From Periweissella cryptocerci (GTDB lineage: Bacteria; Bacillota; Bacilli; Lactobacillales; Lactobacillaceae), in assembly GCF_004358325.1 (NCBI RefSeq), contig NZ_CP037940.1, positions 930,001-994,000 on the forward strand: DNA of 64,000 bases. Reading direction: 5' to 3'. The notes under the pieces are model-generated. The model saw only the letters and a list, made by a program, of their open reading frames with translations, had not been told where the DNA came from and made no database searches. Made by a program: the position numbers and the translations under genes. Within the stretch, counting starts at the first letter, position 1, and each line of letters starts with the position of its first letter. Of the stretch, positions 16,787-25,723 are shown piece after piece.

Positions 16787-16993
16787 TTATTTGCCATTCT
16801 TCACCCCATGATACCCAGATTTTGCCGTCTTGGAAAGGGTTTTCAGGATTTTTGCTGCCTTAGTGGCATCCTCAACAAGTAAGCTAAAAGACAGAGAAAT
16901 TTCAGCATGAAAACCAAATTGATTGAAACTTATGATATAAGCCAAACTCAAATTAATATTTGCCTTTTTCAGCGCACCAAAAAGCCACGACAA
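16787..16993 (-). pseudogene. Possible pre-toxin fragment
   Basis: 68 codons with a non-ATG start and no ribosome binding site. It ends VEDATKAAKILKTLSKTAKS then GYHGVKNGK, similar in feel to linker regions before toxin domains. Low confidence; it marks the right edge of the toxin-immunity region. Confidence 0.25.
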
Positions 16994-17182
16994 ATATTCT
17001 GCCGTAGCTCAGATAACGTTATTTAGTTAATATTAATTATTACAGCGCAGCTTCGACAAAACCAGTATCGTTAATCTTATTTCGCAGATTCCTACATTTT
17101 CATATTGAGCAGTTTCGACGCCCTGAATAAAAATACACCATAACAAATCGTCAGGGCATCCAAGTTTACTAACCCGACACGG

Positions 17183-18739
17183 CTAATTTTTTCGACGGTT
17201 TAACCCCAGTACGCCCGCCAAAACAAGTAATCCAGCACCGGCGACTAGCAGAATTCTGCTTGCAGTGACTGAAACACCACTTTGGGGTAGCGTGTCTTGT
17301 GCTGAAGTGTTGGTTTGACTAGTCGTTGGTTGATAGCTTGTTACCATCGGCGTTGGCTTGGCTAAGATTGTCTTTGCCGGTGTCGAATTACCGCCCGATC
17401 CGGGTAAATGCGTAATTGCTTTCGGCGGTTGGGTCGCGCCGTTTTCTGGGTTGGTAGTGCTAGGTGATGTTGGTAGCACATTACTTGGCAACTTATCGTC
17501 ACTAGTTGGTTTGTCATCGTCCATTGGTTTTAAGCCGTCAGCTGGTTTATTGGTATCGGTTGGCTTCTGGTCGTTGTTTTCGTTGTTCCCATTGTTACCG
17601 TTGTTTTCATTGTTACCGTTGTTTTCATTGTTCCCGTTGTCTCCTGAATTATCGGTGGATTGGTTGTCATCGTTTTGTGATGAGTTATCTTCATTGCCTG
17701 TATTTCCACCTTGGTTGATTTCAGTCACGTTAAAGGTGGCCGGCGCAATCGTGTCAACGGGGGCCATGTTATAGTCTAAGAGCATAAACGTCCCCTCGCC
17801 CAAAACAGCATCGAGCGGAATGTCAATTTCGAGTACGCCCTCGCCATTTTCACTAACAGTGCAGCTTGCTGTGCTTATCGTCGTGGTACCGTCATTCGCC
17901 TGAAATGCTAACCATAATTCACTAAGCTGAGCATCTTCGACTGTGACCGTGACATGACTACCGCCCGGCCCTTCAACAATATCGGGAGTGATTTTGGGAA
18001 CGGGAACAATGTCTATGCTGTCAGCCTCAACCGTGTCCGTTATTTCATCGTTACTATCCAGTACTCCGGCCCATGCCTTGCCCGGAACCGTATCCGTTGG
18101 TACATAAGTTATGAGCACCCCGCTCCCATCTTCAAGAACTTCTATGTTACCTAATACTGTCATTTTCCCGTCGCTCGCCTTAAAACCTATTTTCAAAATG
18201 GCACCTGGCTCTGCATTCGACACGATTACCAATAGCAGCCTACCCGCCACGGTCTCGTCATAGTTCATCTCTATTGTACCAGTCCGTGGAGCCCGTGCTT
18301 GCTTCTTTTGTACCACTTTGTCAGCAGATTTCGCGGAAATTTTGCCTTCACCCTCTTTGTTATCTAAACGCAAAACTTCAGTTTCCGATTTAGCACTCGC
18401 TTTGGACGCAAGCGTATCATTTTTTACGTTTTCTTTTGGCGTACTCGTTTCATTTTTTACAACAGCGGTTGATGTTTGTGCTTCGGTCTTCTGCGTATCC
18501 ACAGACGTCTCAGTATCTGTCGGCGCGCTTTTCTCCACTGTCTTAACATCTTCAACACTCGTAGCTTCTTCCTTAGCCGGCGTTGTCTCACTAGAACTCA
18601 TGACTTGTTCGGTGCGCTCATCGTCGTCCATTTGCTGGGCCAAAATAATTGGCGCAGTTCCCATTCCACTAACCAACGCCGCGGTCGCCAATGAAGCGTA
18701 GCCCACTTGCTTTCCTTTATTATGCTTTGTATTTTTCAT
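17183..18739 (-). CDS. LPXTG-type cell-wall-anchored surface protein
   Basis: 518 residues. The N-terminus MKNTKHNKGKQVGYASLATA is a signal peptide with cleavage probably after ILAQQ. Residues 35-150 are a serine/threonine/glutamate-rich stalk, 150-340 two repeated beta-rich domains (both with PGA or GPGG and the pattern G-G--L-I-IP-D--PG). A tail follows with asparagine-glycine repeats and proline/threonine-rich sequence. The C-terminus is LPQSGVSVTAS, a hydrophobic helix and RRKN, a sortase A signal with Q-S in place of E-T. Function is likely adhesion, but no binding domain is recognised. It faces outward from the toxin region on the same strand. Confidence 0.9.
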   Translation of the reverse strand: MKNTKHNKGKQVGYASLATAALVSGMGTAPIILAQQMDDDERTEQVMSSSETTPAKEEATSVEDVKTVEKSAPTDTETSVDTQKTEAQTSTAVVKNETSTPKENVKNDTLASKASAKSETEVLRLDNKEGEGKISAKSADKVVQKKQARAPRTGTIEMNYDETVAGRLLLVIVSNAEPGAILKIGFKASDGKMTVLGNIEVLEDGSGVLITYVPTDTVPGKAWAGVLDSNDEITDTVEADSIDIVPVPKITPDIVEGPGGSHVTVTVEDAQLSELWLAFQANDGTTTISTASCTVSENGEGVLEIDIPLDAVLGEGTFMLLDYNMAPVDTIAPATFNVTEINQGGNTGNEDNSSQNDDNQSTDNSGDNGNNENNGNNENNGNNGNNENNDQKPTDTNKPADGLKPMDDDKPTSDDKLPSNVLPTSPSTTNPENGATQPPKAITHLPGSGGNSTPAKTILAKPTPMVTSYQPTTSQTNTSAQDTLPQSGVSVTASRILLVAGAGLLVLAGVLGLNRRKN

Positions 18740-19069
18740 TAGATTCGCTCCCGTCTAAATTTTTTAGTATTATCCATCCTCAATTTTAGCGAAAATATGT
18801 TTCGCCCCTGTGCCCATAAATCGAATAAATCTCATTTACACACAGGCTCCTTTTGTCAGTTATCTGGTATGTAATTGCACAAATTGGCAATGAAATTCGG
18901 CTATACAGCGTATGCTAAAGTTTATAAAACAAAAAAATTCCAATATGGCATGACATTCATAAATATTTTACCAAAGCGACGTTTGCAAGTACTACGTGCA
19001 AAAAAACACAATAAAAAGGCGTATAGTCGTAGTTGTTTAATACTCAACGCCAGTCAAATGGAGGTAGTC
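18740..19069. other. Intergenic region upstream of surface protein
   Basis: 330 bp with no convincing gene. It must hold the promoter of the LPXTG gene on the minus strand and of the small membrane gene on the plus strand. A plus-strand frame runs through it but lacks a good start before 19070. Confidence 0.3.
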
Positions 19070-19240
19070 ATGCGTAATCGTTATTTTAATGCGTTTAATA
19101 TTTTACTAGTGGTTACGATTATATTGGGAATAATCTATTCATTTACTAACTTCAGCATCTTTAAAATTTTGGCGATTGTTTTTCTGGTTGTTACTTTTTG
19201 CTATTTAATTTTTACAAGTTTAAAGAAAACGCATAACTAG
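19070..19240 (+). CDS. Small two-span membrane protein
   Basis: 56 residues. I choose the ATG at 19070 because GGAGG sits 5 bp upstream, although the frame is open further. Two hydrophobic helices (FNILLVVTIILGIIYSF and FKILAIVFLVVTFCYLIF) with a basic tail. No family recognised. A hairpin terminator follows at 19279-19312. Confidence 0.5.
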   Translation: MRNRYFNAFNILLVVTIILGIIYSFTNFSIFKILAIVFLVVTFCYLIFTSLKKTHN

Positions 19241-19278
19241 TAAACACCAATGTCATTAAGTTAAACGCAACTACTAAT

Positions 19279-19312
19279 AAACCATCGAATAAAAAATCGA
19301 TGGGTCTTTTTA
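19279..19312 (+). terminator. Rho-independent terminator
   Basis: Stem ACCATCGA with TCGATGGGT, then TCTTTTTAA, downstream of the small membrane gene. Confidence 0.6.
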
Positions 19313-19399
19313 ATGACTTCCAGTTCCATTATTTGACGGCAAAATCCTGCGTTTATGTTTTCAAATCTAACTGTGCCAGCACTGCCAAATTTTATAAAC

Positions 19400-19428
19400 A
19401 AAAAAGGCAGCCAGTATACCTGACTACC
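19400..19428 (-). terminator. Rho-independent terminator of the small-gene cluster
   Basis: On the minus strand GGTAGTCAG pairs with CTGGCTGCC (with G-U pairs) across a TATAC loop, followed by TTTTTTGTTT. It would end the transcript of the genes from about 20334 to 19591. Confidence 0.65.
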
Positions 19429-19590
19429 TTCCAATTAGGGGTTTTATTTGTTCAGCGTGGGATTGTCGTTTCCGTACTTTTCTATGCTACTACGGCCTTG
19501 TATTTTCGCTGGTTTGAGCATTATGCCCAACTAACACAGTGGCCAAGTTTATTCAATCCCAAGTCATAAGAAAAGCCCCCAATTAAGTTA

Positions 19591-19689
19591 CTACTTGATA
19601 AGCTCCAACAACAGCCCGATTTCTGGCTGCTCAAAATGTACTCCCAGTAGTAACCCAATCACGATGAGTAACTTGATGTGTTTTAACAT
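19591..19689 (-). CDS. 32-aa hydrophobic peptide
   Basis: Starts MLKHIKLLIVIGLLLG at 19689, with AAGGCGG 9-10 bp upstream, and ends GLLLELIK. One hydrophobic helix with a charged middle (HFEQPEIG). It is the last gene of the DUF1659-DUF2922 cluster. Small hydrophobic peptides often accompany these two families, but I cannot assign a function. Confidence 0.45.
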   Translation of the reverse strand: MLKHIKLLIVIGLLLGVHFEQPEIGLLLELIK

Positions 19690-19765
19690 GTGACCACCGC
19701 CTTTTTAACGTGCCCGTGAGCGCGCTTATTTTGATGTGTGGAATTAGCGGGTCACCCACAAGTAA

Positions 19766-20005
19766 TTAGCCCGCGATTAAATCCACGATTTCGTCGGTGT
19801 TAGCCGTCACAATGCGGGCTGACACCGGTGTGGCGTACTTGCGGTGCCCTTCCTTAGTGATAAAAATTTGGCTTTGCGCAATTACAACCATTGCTGCTTC
19901 CACCTTGGCTGGATCAACCGGTTCTTTGAACTTTGCCAACGTCAATGAAGTCGTCTTGCCGAGTGAGTTTTTGAAAGTTAATACGAGTTTTTTAGTTTCT
20001 ACCAT
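19766..20005 (-). CDS. DUF2922 family protein
   Basis: 79 residues, start MVETKKLVLTFKNS chosen at 20005 with AAGGAGG 8 bp upstream. The pattern LTFKNSLGKTTSLTL, KEPVDPAKVEAAM and ARIVTANTDEIVDLI is the DUF2922 family, small beta-rich proteins of unknown role usually encoded next to DUF1659. Here DUF1659 is 122 bp upstream on the same strand. Confidence 0.8.
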   Translation of the reverse strand: MVETKKLVLTFKNSLGKTTSLTLAKFKEPVDPAKVEAAMVVIAQSQIFITKEGHRKYATPVSARIVTANTDEIVDLIAG

Positions 20006-20127
20006 GTTCATTTCCTCCTTGGGTGCACCGTTTTTTACGTACCCAACCGTAACTTCACTTACAGTTGGTAGCTAAAATACGGTGAAATCATGTTGCCAAA
20101 TGTGGCGAGTTCAATCAATCTGTGGGT

Positions 20128-20334
20128 TTAGACTTCTAAATCGTGATTGTAAGTTTCAATCAAATTGAAGCTCATCAATTCACCTAAATCCCAAATTTCT
20201 TCCAACGCAATGATGACTGGTCGTGCTTGTTCAGCGGTCACATCATTGGCGATGTCAGTGAAGCGCTTCTTCACCACTTCGTTAAATGATTCTTCATCAC
20301 GTCCTAAAATTGCGAGTGTTTTTGCTGCTGCCAT
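20128..20334 (-). CDS. DUF1659 family protein
   Basis: 68 residues, start MAAAKTLAILGRD at 20334 with AGGAGG 8 bp upstream. KRFTDIANDVTAEQARPVIIALE is typical of the DUF1659 family. It lies upstream of DUF2922 and the two genes share nearly the same AGGAGGAAATG leader, which suggests matched expression. Function unknown. Confidence 0.75.
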   Translation of the reverse strand: MAAAKTLAILGRDEESFNEVVKKRFTDIANDVTAEQARPVIIALEEIWDLGELMSFNLIETYNHDLEV

Positions 20335-20643
20335 ATGCATTTCCTCCTAAATTGTTGTCCTGGATTTCGGTGCTATTCGAGCGCAGATGCGGTGCGAAGC
20401 CGCTTCATGCCCGACTGGCTCCCAAATTAAGTTATCAAAGCCAAGTTATTTTGTAGGCGGTTTAAGCGGCCGCTTGTTTTGCCTTACACCTATACAGTCA
20501 ATTCAGCGGCGCAAATTGTGACATCTTTTTTCAAATTTCTCGCAATAAATTTACAACGATGCCTAAAACTCACGCCATCAGTGTCTTTCCCCGCTTTTTC
20601 ATTCACACTGTAAAACACATGCCACTATCTGTGGTCTCGTAAA
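20335..20643. other. Intergenic region, promoter expected
   Basis: 309 bp without a gene. It must carry the promoter of the DUF1659 cluster. I see GC-rich stretches around 20380-20490 but no operator or hairpin I can defend. Confidence 0.3.
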
Positions 20644-21483
20644 TCATGTATGGAAAATGTCAACTAACGGAATATCGTGCACCCGTAATGCTGGTGCTTC
20701 AGTAGCTTTTCGGGCATTTCTCAAAGTGATGTCAATATACTTCACCGTCTTCCCGTGATTCAGTTCGCTAGCGGCTAAAGCAGCGGTCAGCTCTGCTTCC
20801 GAATAGCCATCTTTTTGGATCCACTTCTTGACGTAGGCGCGCTCTTTTTGATTCAGGTAGCAACCCAAGGCTTTGCCGACCCGGACGTACCAGTCCCCGA
20901 CCGCGCGCATGTATAATTTACTTTTATCATCTTCGTCATCCGCCGTTGTTAAATTCGGGCTTTGTTTGTTAGTAATTTGTTGATTAGTACTTTGTTCGTT
21001 AGTACTTAGTAGTTGCCGGGAATCCATCTGCTGGATATCCATGTGCTGGAAACCCGTTTGATGGGAATCCATCTGCTGGAAACCCATTTGCTGGGAACCC
21101 GACAACTGGACGGTATCACCGGGATTGACGCCCGTATCAGTGACCTTAAGTGGCTTGCGTTTCTCCTTTTTGGGGGTCATCGGGATTTCTGAAACAACAA
21201 CTTCATGGTGGATGCGGCCATTCACGGTATCGTTAACTCGGCGCAAGCAAATATAATGATTTTGCGTTAATTCTTTCCACGCTTTGTCGATTGCCTGCCG
21301 CCCTTCACCTTCAGTTTGCGTGTATAACCACCCTTTACGCACAATCCAATCTTCCGGCAGCGATAATAACATTGTTAAAATTCCGCGCGCCCGAAAGCTC
21401 AAGTGACTGTTTGTTAAGACGGCATTGTCGATAATCGTAAAATTTGAGTTCTTTTGTTTTTTCTTAATTCGCGTTTCGGTCAT
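20644..21483 (-). CDS. Replication-initiator-like HTH protein (DnaD-like layout)
   Basis: 279 residues. Residues 1-100 (NSNFTIIDNAVLTNSHLSFR, GILTMLLSLPEDW, AIDKAWKEL) are a winged-helix domain as in plasmid and phage initiator proteins. Residues 125-160 carry imperfect repeats of QQM-D/G-S/F (GSQQMGFQQMDSHQTGFQ and on). The C-terminal part (LGCYLNQKERAYVKKWI, YSEAELTAALAAS) resembles the DnaD C-terminal domain. GGGAAA precedes the ATG. It sits 110 bp downstream of a sigma-factor gene on the same strand, so it could serve a non-replicative regulatory role in that cluster. Confidence 0.6.
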   Translation of the reverse strand: MTETRIKKKQKNSNFTIIDNAVLTNSHLSFRARGILTMLLSLPEDWIVRKGWLYTQTEGEGRQAIDKAWKELTQNHYICLRRVNDTVNGRIHHEVVVSEIPMTPKKEKRKPLKVTDTGVNPGDTVQLSGSQQMGFQQMDSHQTGFQHMDIQQMDSRQLLSTNEQSTNQQITNKQSPNLTTADDEDDKSKLYMRAVGDWYVRVGKALGCYLNQKERAYVKKWIQKDGYSEAELTAALAASELNHGKTVKYIDITLRNARKATEAPALRVHDIPLVDIFHT

Positions 21484-21593
21484 CTGTATGTTTCCCTTTC
21501 CAGTCTGTGTTTTTTTCTGGACACCAAATAATCCTGTTGCCAGCTGGTCAGGATTATTTGGTGTCTTTGCGTTCGTAATTAAATCTGTGCGGA

Positions 21594-22118
21594 TTACGCC
21601 TCCAATGGGCGCTCAATAATGCGGTCTCGTAGTAATTGTTGGCGCACAATTTTAATTTCGCGTGAGACAGTTCGGCGTGAGACACCCAACTTATCGGCGA
21701 CGGCTGTTTGCGTGTCGCCATGGTCAACGAGCCAGTGTAAGATGACGCGCTGGCGGTCGGTCAATTTATCAAATGCCAACCGCGTAAACCACGCGAGTTC
21801 AAATTCCTCATTAGCCGTCATCGGCGTTTGCGCTAAGGCTTCATCGTCCTCACGCATATCGCGGTGCCGGTGATTTCGCCGTAATTGATTCAAGGTCCGC
21901 CGATACATGCGCGTATAGGCGATACCCCGTAAAGCTTCCGGTGCTAATTCTGCTGCCGCTGGTTCTTGTAGCCACTGATAAAAAATCAGCCACGCTTCTT
22001 GGGCATAATCCTCATAATCCGGATCAAAGGCCGCCACGCCCAGATGCCGCAGCATGCCATAAATAGTCGCCCAAGATTCCTTTGTATCAATAAATGTATA
22101 TGCGTCTGTTTCGTTCAT
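21594..22118 (-). CDS. Sigma-70 family factor, ComX/SigH-like
   Basis: 174 residues from the ATG at 22118, chosen because GGGG lies 8 bp upstream; an upstream in-frame start lacks a site. Region 2 is in DPDYEDYAQEAWLIFYQWLQ (core and -10 binding). Region 4 is LTDRQRVILHWLVDHGDTQT then AVADKLGVSRRTVSREI (-35 binding). Size and layout fit the alternative sigma factors ComX/SigH that switch on DNA-uptake genes in lactobacilli and streptococci. It is divergent from a ComK-like gene. No late competence gene is in the window. Confidence 0.7.
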   Translation of the reverse strand: MNETDAYTFIDTKESWATIYGMLRHLGVAAFDPDYEDYAQEAWLIFYQWLQEPAAAELAPEALRGIAYTRMYRRTLNQLRRNHRHRDMREDDEALAQTPMTANEEFELAWFTRLAFDKLTDRQRVILHWLVDHGDTQTAVADKLGVSRRTVSREIKIVRQQLLRDRIIERPLEA

Positions 22119-22191
22119 GTTCATTTCCCCACTTATCCCCCGGACTTCACCGAGCTTGATTATGTTTGTGCTAGCTAAACTTGCTATCACC

Positions 22192-22215
22192 GGCGTGTCA
22201 TTTAAGTTTCACGCC
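22192..22215. promoter_or_regulatory. Inverted repeat upstream of the sigma-factor gene
   Basis: GGCGTG, 12 bp, CACGCC. It lies 75 bp upstream of the chosen sigma-factor start. It could be an operator. A related GTGTCACGCC half occurs at about 22489-22498 near the divergent gene. Confidence 0.4.
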
Positions 22216-22503
22216 AGCGATTTTTGTTATGTCTTGCACAAGAAATATCATAGCAAATCAACCACAAACCCTCGAATGACACAACCAATTTGTCGCTGAT
22301 TTCTCGGCGACACTACTCACTACTTTTCCTTGCTATATCAGCATTCTTAAATTGGCGTAATCGTAATTTCACTAACAAAAAAACAAAAACCTAACAAAAA
22401 CCCGAGCGCAATCCCTTGTGCCCGTTGCGTTTTCGTCCTGTCAGGGCGCCGTCATGCTTTTTCAGGTGGTGTCAGTTCACAAATTCAGTGTCACGCCGTA
22501 TAC

Positions 22504-22520
22504 TTTTACAAGGTGTAAAA
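22504..22520. promoter_or_regulatory. Palindrome just upstream of the ComK-like gene
   Basis: TTTTACA, AGG, TGTAAAA, a perfect 7-bp inverted repeat, ending 10 bp before AGGAGG. Its place between promoter and ribosome binding site fits a repressor operator or an autoregulatory site. Confidence 0.45.
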
Positions 22521-22539
22521 AAATTTAGGAGGATTTTAA

Positions 22540-23502
22540 ATGTCAACAAATAAAATAATCAAGATTGATACAACGAAACCTAGTACCATACTCCAGCACA
22601 TACCTGCATTGGAATCCAGTCTGGCAGCTCCCCAAATCAATCGTCAAACGCTCGCCGTTTTACGTACCGGTAATGGACCACGGCCAAACGAAACTTTAGT
22701 CGTCACAAAACAAGCGCAGTTCCATCGTCTCACCACGAACACCGAATCTGTAATGGCAACTTACCCATGTAACAAAGCCGACAATACGTTTGCTAACAAA
22801 CTCACGTTAAGCAAGCTAAAGCTACCAAACGATAACCCCCTGCCTGTGACGAATTTTAAATACGCCCTAATTCCTTTAGGCTCTTACAAAGACCGCAGTG
22901 TTAACTGGGTGAATTTGCAAGACATCGTCCAAATTGACGCAATTACACGTGACACCGCGTGCATTGTCCTCGCCTGTACTGAGGCACCGCTGCCGACCGA
23001 ATTACATTTACTTGTACGTCAATCTCAGCGTTGGCTTTATGAACAAGTTCAAACTGCCTACATTTTGTACCGCAATGCCTTAGCGCAACACAATTATGAA
23101 GCCTGGGCTTTCGACGCATCGCCCGTGCCAGCGATGCCAATCTGCGCGTCCTTACAAAAAATTCTTAACCGCATTGACAAGAGCCTCATCAGTCCAGTTG
23201 ATCAGCCACTTGTCACGATTGCTGATATCAATGCCGCGCGAACCTTTGCCGCCTATTACTTCCATGGCAGTAGATGGTGGCACGAGGTCCTCGATTCAAC
23301 ATCGCATGACAAGACCGAGCCCTTCAAATTACCTTTTGACTTGCAACAGAATGCTCAAACTTGGGTCACACACCCCAACGACATGCATACTAGATTCGCC
23401 AAAAAAATTTGCACTCCCACGAAATCCCGACGCGACCTATTCCGTACCTTTTTTGCGGCCCTCAATATTTCTCCCGAATTTTATCATGATTCAGAGCAAT
23501 AA
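22540..23502 (+). CDS. ComK-like protein with long C-terminal extension
   Basis: 320 residues. The first 150 can be laid along Bacillus ComK: INRQTLAVL to VNGATIAVL, then the cysteine block TYPCNKADNTF, then LPNDNPLPVTNFKYALIPLG and VNWVNLQDIVQI opposite the ComK stretch ending in GWISHVHV. This is reading by eye and weak. Residues 150-320 (QSQRWLYEQVQTAYILYR, FAAYYFHGSRWWHEV) have no ComK counterpart. AGGAGG sits 8 bp before the start. It is divergent from a ComX/SigH-like sigma factor, which supports a competence role. It ends at a hairpin terminator. Confidence 0.45.
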   Translation: MSTNKIIKIDTTKPSTILQHIPALESSLAAPQINRQTLAVLRTGNGPRPNETLVVTKQAQFHRLTTNTESVMATYPCNKADNTFANKLTLSKLKLPNDNPLPVTNFKYALIPLGSYKDRSVNWVNLQDIVQIDAITRDTACIVLACTEAPLPTELHLLVRQSQRWLYEQVQTAYILYRNALAQHNYEAWAFDASPVPAMPICASLQKILNRIDKSLISPVDQPLVTIADINAARTFAAYYFHGSRWWHEVLDSTSHDKTEPFKLPFDLQQNAQTWVTHPNDMHTRFAKKICTPTKSRRDLFRTFFAALNISPEFYHDSEQ

Positions 23503-23524
23503 CTAATAAAACTCAGTTAGACCT

Positions 23525-23568
23525 AAAAAAGCTTAACCAGGCAGCAATGCGGGCGGTTAAGCTTTTTT
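23525..23568 (+). terminator. Rho-independent terminator (recurring GCTTAACC type)
   Basis: AAAAAAGCTTAACC pairs with GGTTAAGCTTTTTT. The same stem occurs at 28734-28778 and a relative at 49943-49986. Confidence 0.85.
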
Positions 23569-23647
23569 GATTTGTTTGTGCTGGTGACAGGGACTAGCGA
23601 ATGTAACTATTTGCGACAGCCTTTTGTCCTACTTCCATTCAATTTTT

Positions 23648-24415
23648 TTATTTCTGATTTACTGGCGTGAAAATCAATTTAGTTTTATCAGCGCTACCAG
23701 AGTCCCCTGTGTCTCCATCATATGCCGTTGTAACAATTTCACCGTCAGTTAATTCCACTGCAACATCGCTACTTCCGGGAGTAAGGTCAACAGTTTGCGT
23801 ATCAGCTGTATTGTCATCGTACGTTGATATATGCCAGCCTAAATTATCGTATTCAGGGTCGAGCTTGGTATTAGTTGAAAGCTTATACGTTCCGGCTGCG
23901 ATATCACGTCCAACAACATATTCACCTTGTCCAAGTCTATCGGATTCTTTGGCATCTTTAATTGCTGTGAATTGCACTTTTGAGATACTGCTAAAATCTA
24001 GATCATCCCCTTGAAACAGAATCACACGGAAAGTTGAATCATCGCCACCTTCATTACCTTGAACACCACCAATCCAATTAATGTCCAAAGCATCAACATC
24101 CGCACGGTCTCCCATAATATTTCCATCGCCACCTTTAATAACCAAATCATAAATTCCCGGTTTAATGGTATCGTCAGTACCAACCTTCATTTTGCCTGTT
24201 ACATATAGTTCTTTTGTCGATTCACCTCGCTCTGCCAACTCATTCAAACTTTTAAGAGTATCGGTTGAATCATCTGATTTAGAACTGCTAGAATCCTTAC
24301 TTGCTTCTAGTGCCGATGAACTCTTAGCGTTGTTTGCGTTATTTGAGCTACTACCACACGCAACTAACATAACACTAGCCAATAATACAAAACTACCAAT
24401 TAATACTTTTTTCAT
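23648..24415 (-). CDS. Lipoprotein, unknown function
   Basis: 255 residues. The start MKKVLIGSFVLLASVMLVAC gives a lipoprotein signal peptide with lipobox LVAC, then a serine/asparagine linker. The body repeats a motif: KPGIYDLVIKGGDGNI in the first half and AAGTYKLS in the second, both following a G-(E/D)Y/T-(V/I) element. This is like the beta-sandwich repeats of proteins where 'IPAGTYKV' blocks recur. It likely faces the outside, anchored to the membrane. Upstream is a membrane protein on the same strand. Confidence 0.75.
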   Translation of the reverse strand: MKKVLIGSFVLLASVMLVACGSSSNNANNAKSSSALEASKDSSSSKSDDSTDTLKSLNELAERGESTKELYVTGKMKVGTDDTIKPGIYDLVIKGGDGNIMGDRADVDALDINWIGGVQGNEGGDDSTFRVILFQGDDLDFSSISKVQFTAIKDAKESDRLGQGEYVVGRDIAAGTYKLSTNTKLDPEYDNLGWHISTYDDNTADTQTVDLTPGSSDVAVELTDGEIVTTAYDGDTGDSGSADKTKLIFTPVNQK

Positions 24416-24489
24416 AACGTTCAACCATCCTTTTCTATAAACATTCCGTATAATTTCGGAATAAATTTCACTTTCATTTATATAAGTTA

Positions 24490-25545
24490 TTATTTCCCAA
24501 ATTCTTTGATATACGCTTTTTTAATTGCGGCATCAAGTTTATCCGTAACCCCTTGAGTTTCCGTCTTAATTAGCGCTTTAACATTTTTGGGTATTTCTTC
24601 ATCTCTAATATCTTTATCCGTATAATTATTCAGTACCTCGGTAAAATCAGCAATGTCAGTACTATCAAATGTGTGTCCGATTGTTTTCATGTCCGAATTA
24701 GTCGCAAGATAATCTTCGTATACGCTTTCCGCATAATCGTCATCTGCAAAAACATCGTCGCGAATCACTTTTCCGAAATTCATCATTGCAGTATAAAACA
24801 CTTGATTCTTATTTTTATTCGACAATTTTGCGAAAACGTCACCAATATTAGCTGTATTTGCATATTTCGTGGCCTTTGCTAGTTTCGCTTTTGCGGCTTG
24901 TTGGACCTCGTAACGTTGGATTGCACGAACACCTGAAACTCCACCCCCGACGACAATAACCGCTCCAACAACGATCGCAGTGACTTTAAAAAAATTTTTT
25001 CGATCCATTGGTTTACTTACTTTATCGTCAGTTTCCGTTTGTGCGCCATTCTTGCCATTTAATATTTTCCCCGGCAAGACATTCACAATTGCAATTACAG
25101 CTAACACAATAATGAACACAACCACCCCATATTGAAACGACACTGAGCTGGCAAGTGTGCTACCGATGCCAAAAACGTCATCTTTAGCATCTGCCGTTTG
25201 TTTTAATGCCGTCTGAATTTTCACCAAATCATAAATTGTAAATCCGAGTATCGCTACTGATACGCCCGCCATTGAGTTTTTATACACAGCTGGTAGTAGC
25301 TCCTCTTTTTTTCCAATTAACAAAGCAATCAACGCCATTGCTAGAAAAACTAATAAGACAATCCACCAAAGTTGTGGATAAATCCCTTTGCCACCAAATT
25401 TACTGGCTACCGTTGAAAGCGAATTTGCCGTAAGGGTACCAAGAATTGGCATACTAATCCATGGCATAAAAATTGAAAGCATTCCTAAAATTGCGGCAAC
25501 AATTACCACTACCCGGGTATAATGCCATTTAACTATAATTTTCAT
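24490..25545 (-). CDS. Multi-span membrane protein, unknown
   Basis: 351 residues. Five or so hydrophobic segments: IVAAILGMLSIFMPWISM, LWWIVLLVFLAMALIALLIG, then two around residues 90-110 and 140-160 (YGVVVFIIVLAVIAIVNVLPG), and VTAIVVGAVIVVGGGVSGV at about 190. A C-terminal soluble domain of 140 residues follows. AAGGA precedes the ATG. It lies between an SPFH protein and a lipoprotein on the same strand; a joint envelope role is likely, but the family is not recognised. Confidence 0.6.
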   Translation of the reverse strand: MKIIVKWHYTRVVVIVAAILGMLSIFMPWISMPILGTLTANSLSTVASKFGGKGIYPQLWWIVLLVFLAMALIALLIGKKEELLPAVYKNSMAGVSVAILGFTIYDLVKIQTALKQTADAKDDVFGIGSTLASSVSFQYGVVVFIIVLAVIAIVNVLPGKILNGKNGAQTETDDKVSKPMDRKNFFKVTAIVVGAVIVVGGGVSGVRAIQRYEVQQAAKAKLAKATKYANTANIGDVFAKLSNKNKNQVFYTAMMNFGKVIRDDVFADDDYAESVYEDYLATNSDMKTIGHTFDSTDIADFTEVLNNYTDKDIRDEEIPKNVKALIKTETQGVTDKLDAAIKKAYIKEFGK

Positions 25546-25723
25546 GATTTTTTCCTTCTTTCTGAGAAAATAAAAACGCCCACTGAAAAATGTTGCTTTT
25601 TACAGTAACATCTTCCCGTTGACGTCAAATTCATATTATTTGATTCAAAAATTATTAGTAAGTTATTTCACACGCCCCTATTGCGTGTAATCGTCAGCAT
25701 TGTCTATTTATCAGCAACACGCT

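Noticed and set aside
17580-17650. Tandem repeat array as independent element
   Set aside because: It is the codon-level repeat of the asparagine-glycine tail inside a surface-protein gene.
17358-17774. Plus-strand frame rich in leucine, phenylalanine and serine
   Set aside because: Antisense of the asparagine-glycine repeats in the LPXTG protein.
19300-19569. 89-codon plus-strand frame with hydrophobic residues
   Set aside because: It runs through a clear minus-strand terminator (19400-19428), has no ribosome binding site, and lies downstream of another terminator.
22195-22540. Possible classical ComK box (AAAA-N5-TTTT)
   Set aside because: The region has TTTT-then-AAAA symmetry but no properly spaced AAAA-N5-TTTT pair, so I did not call one.
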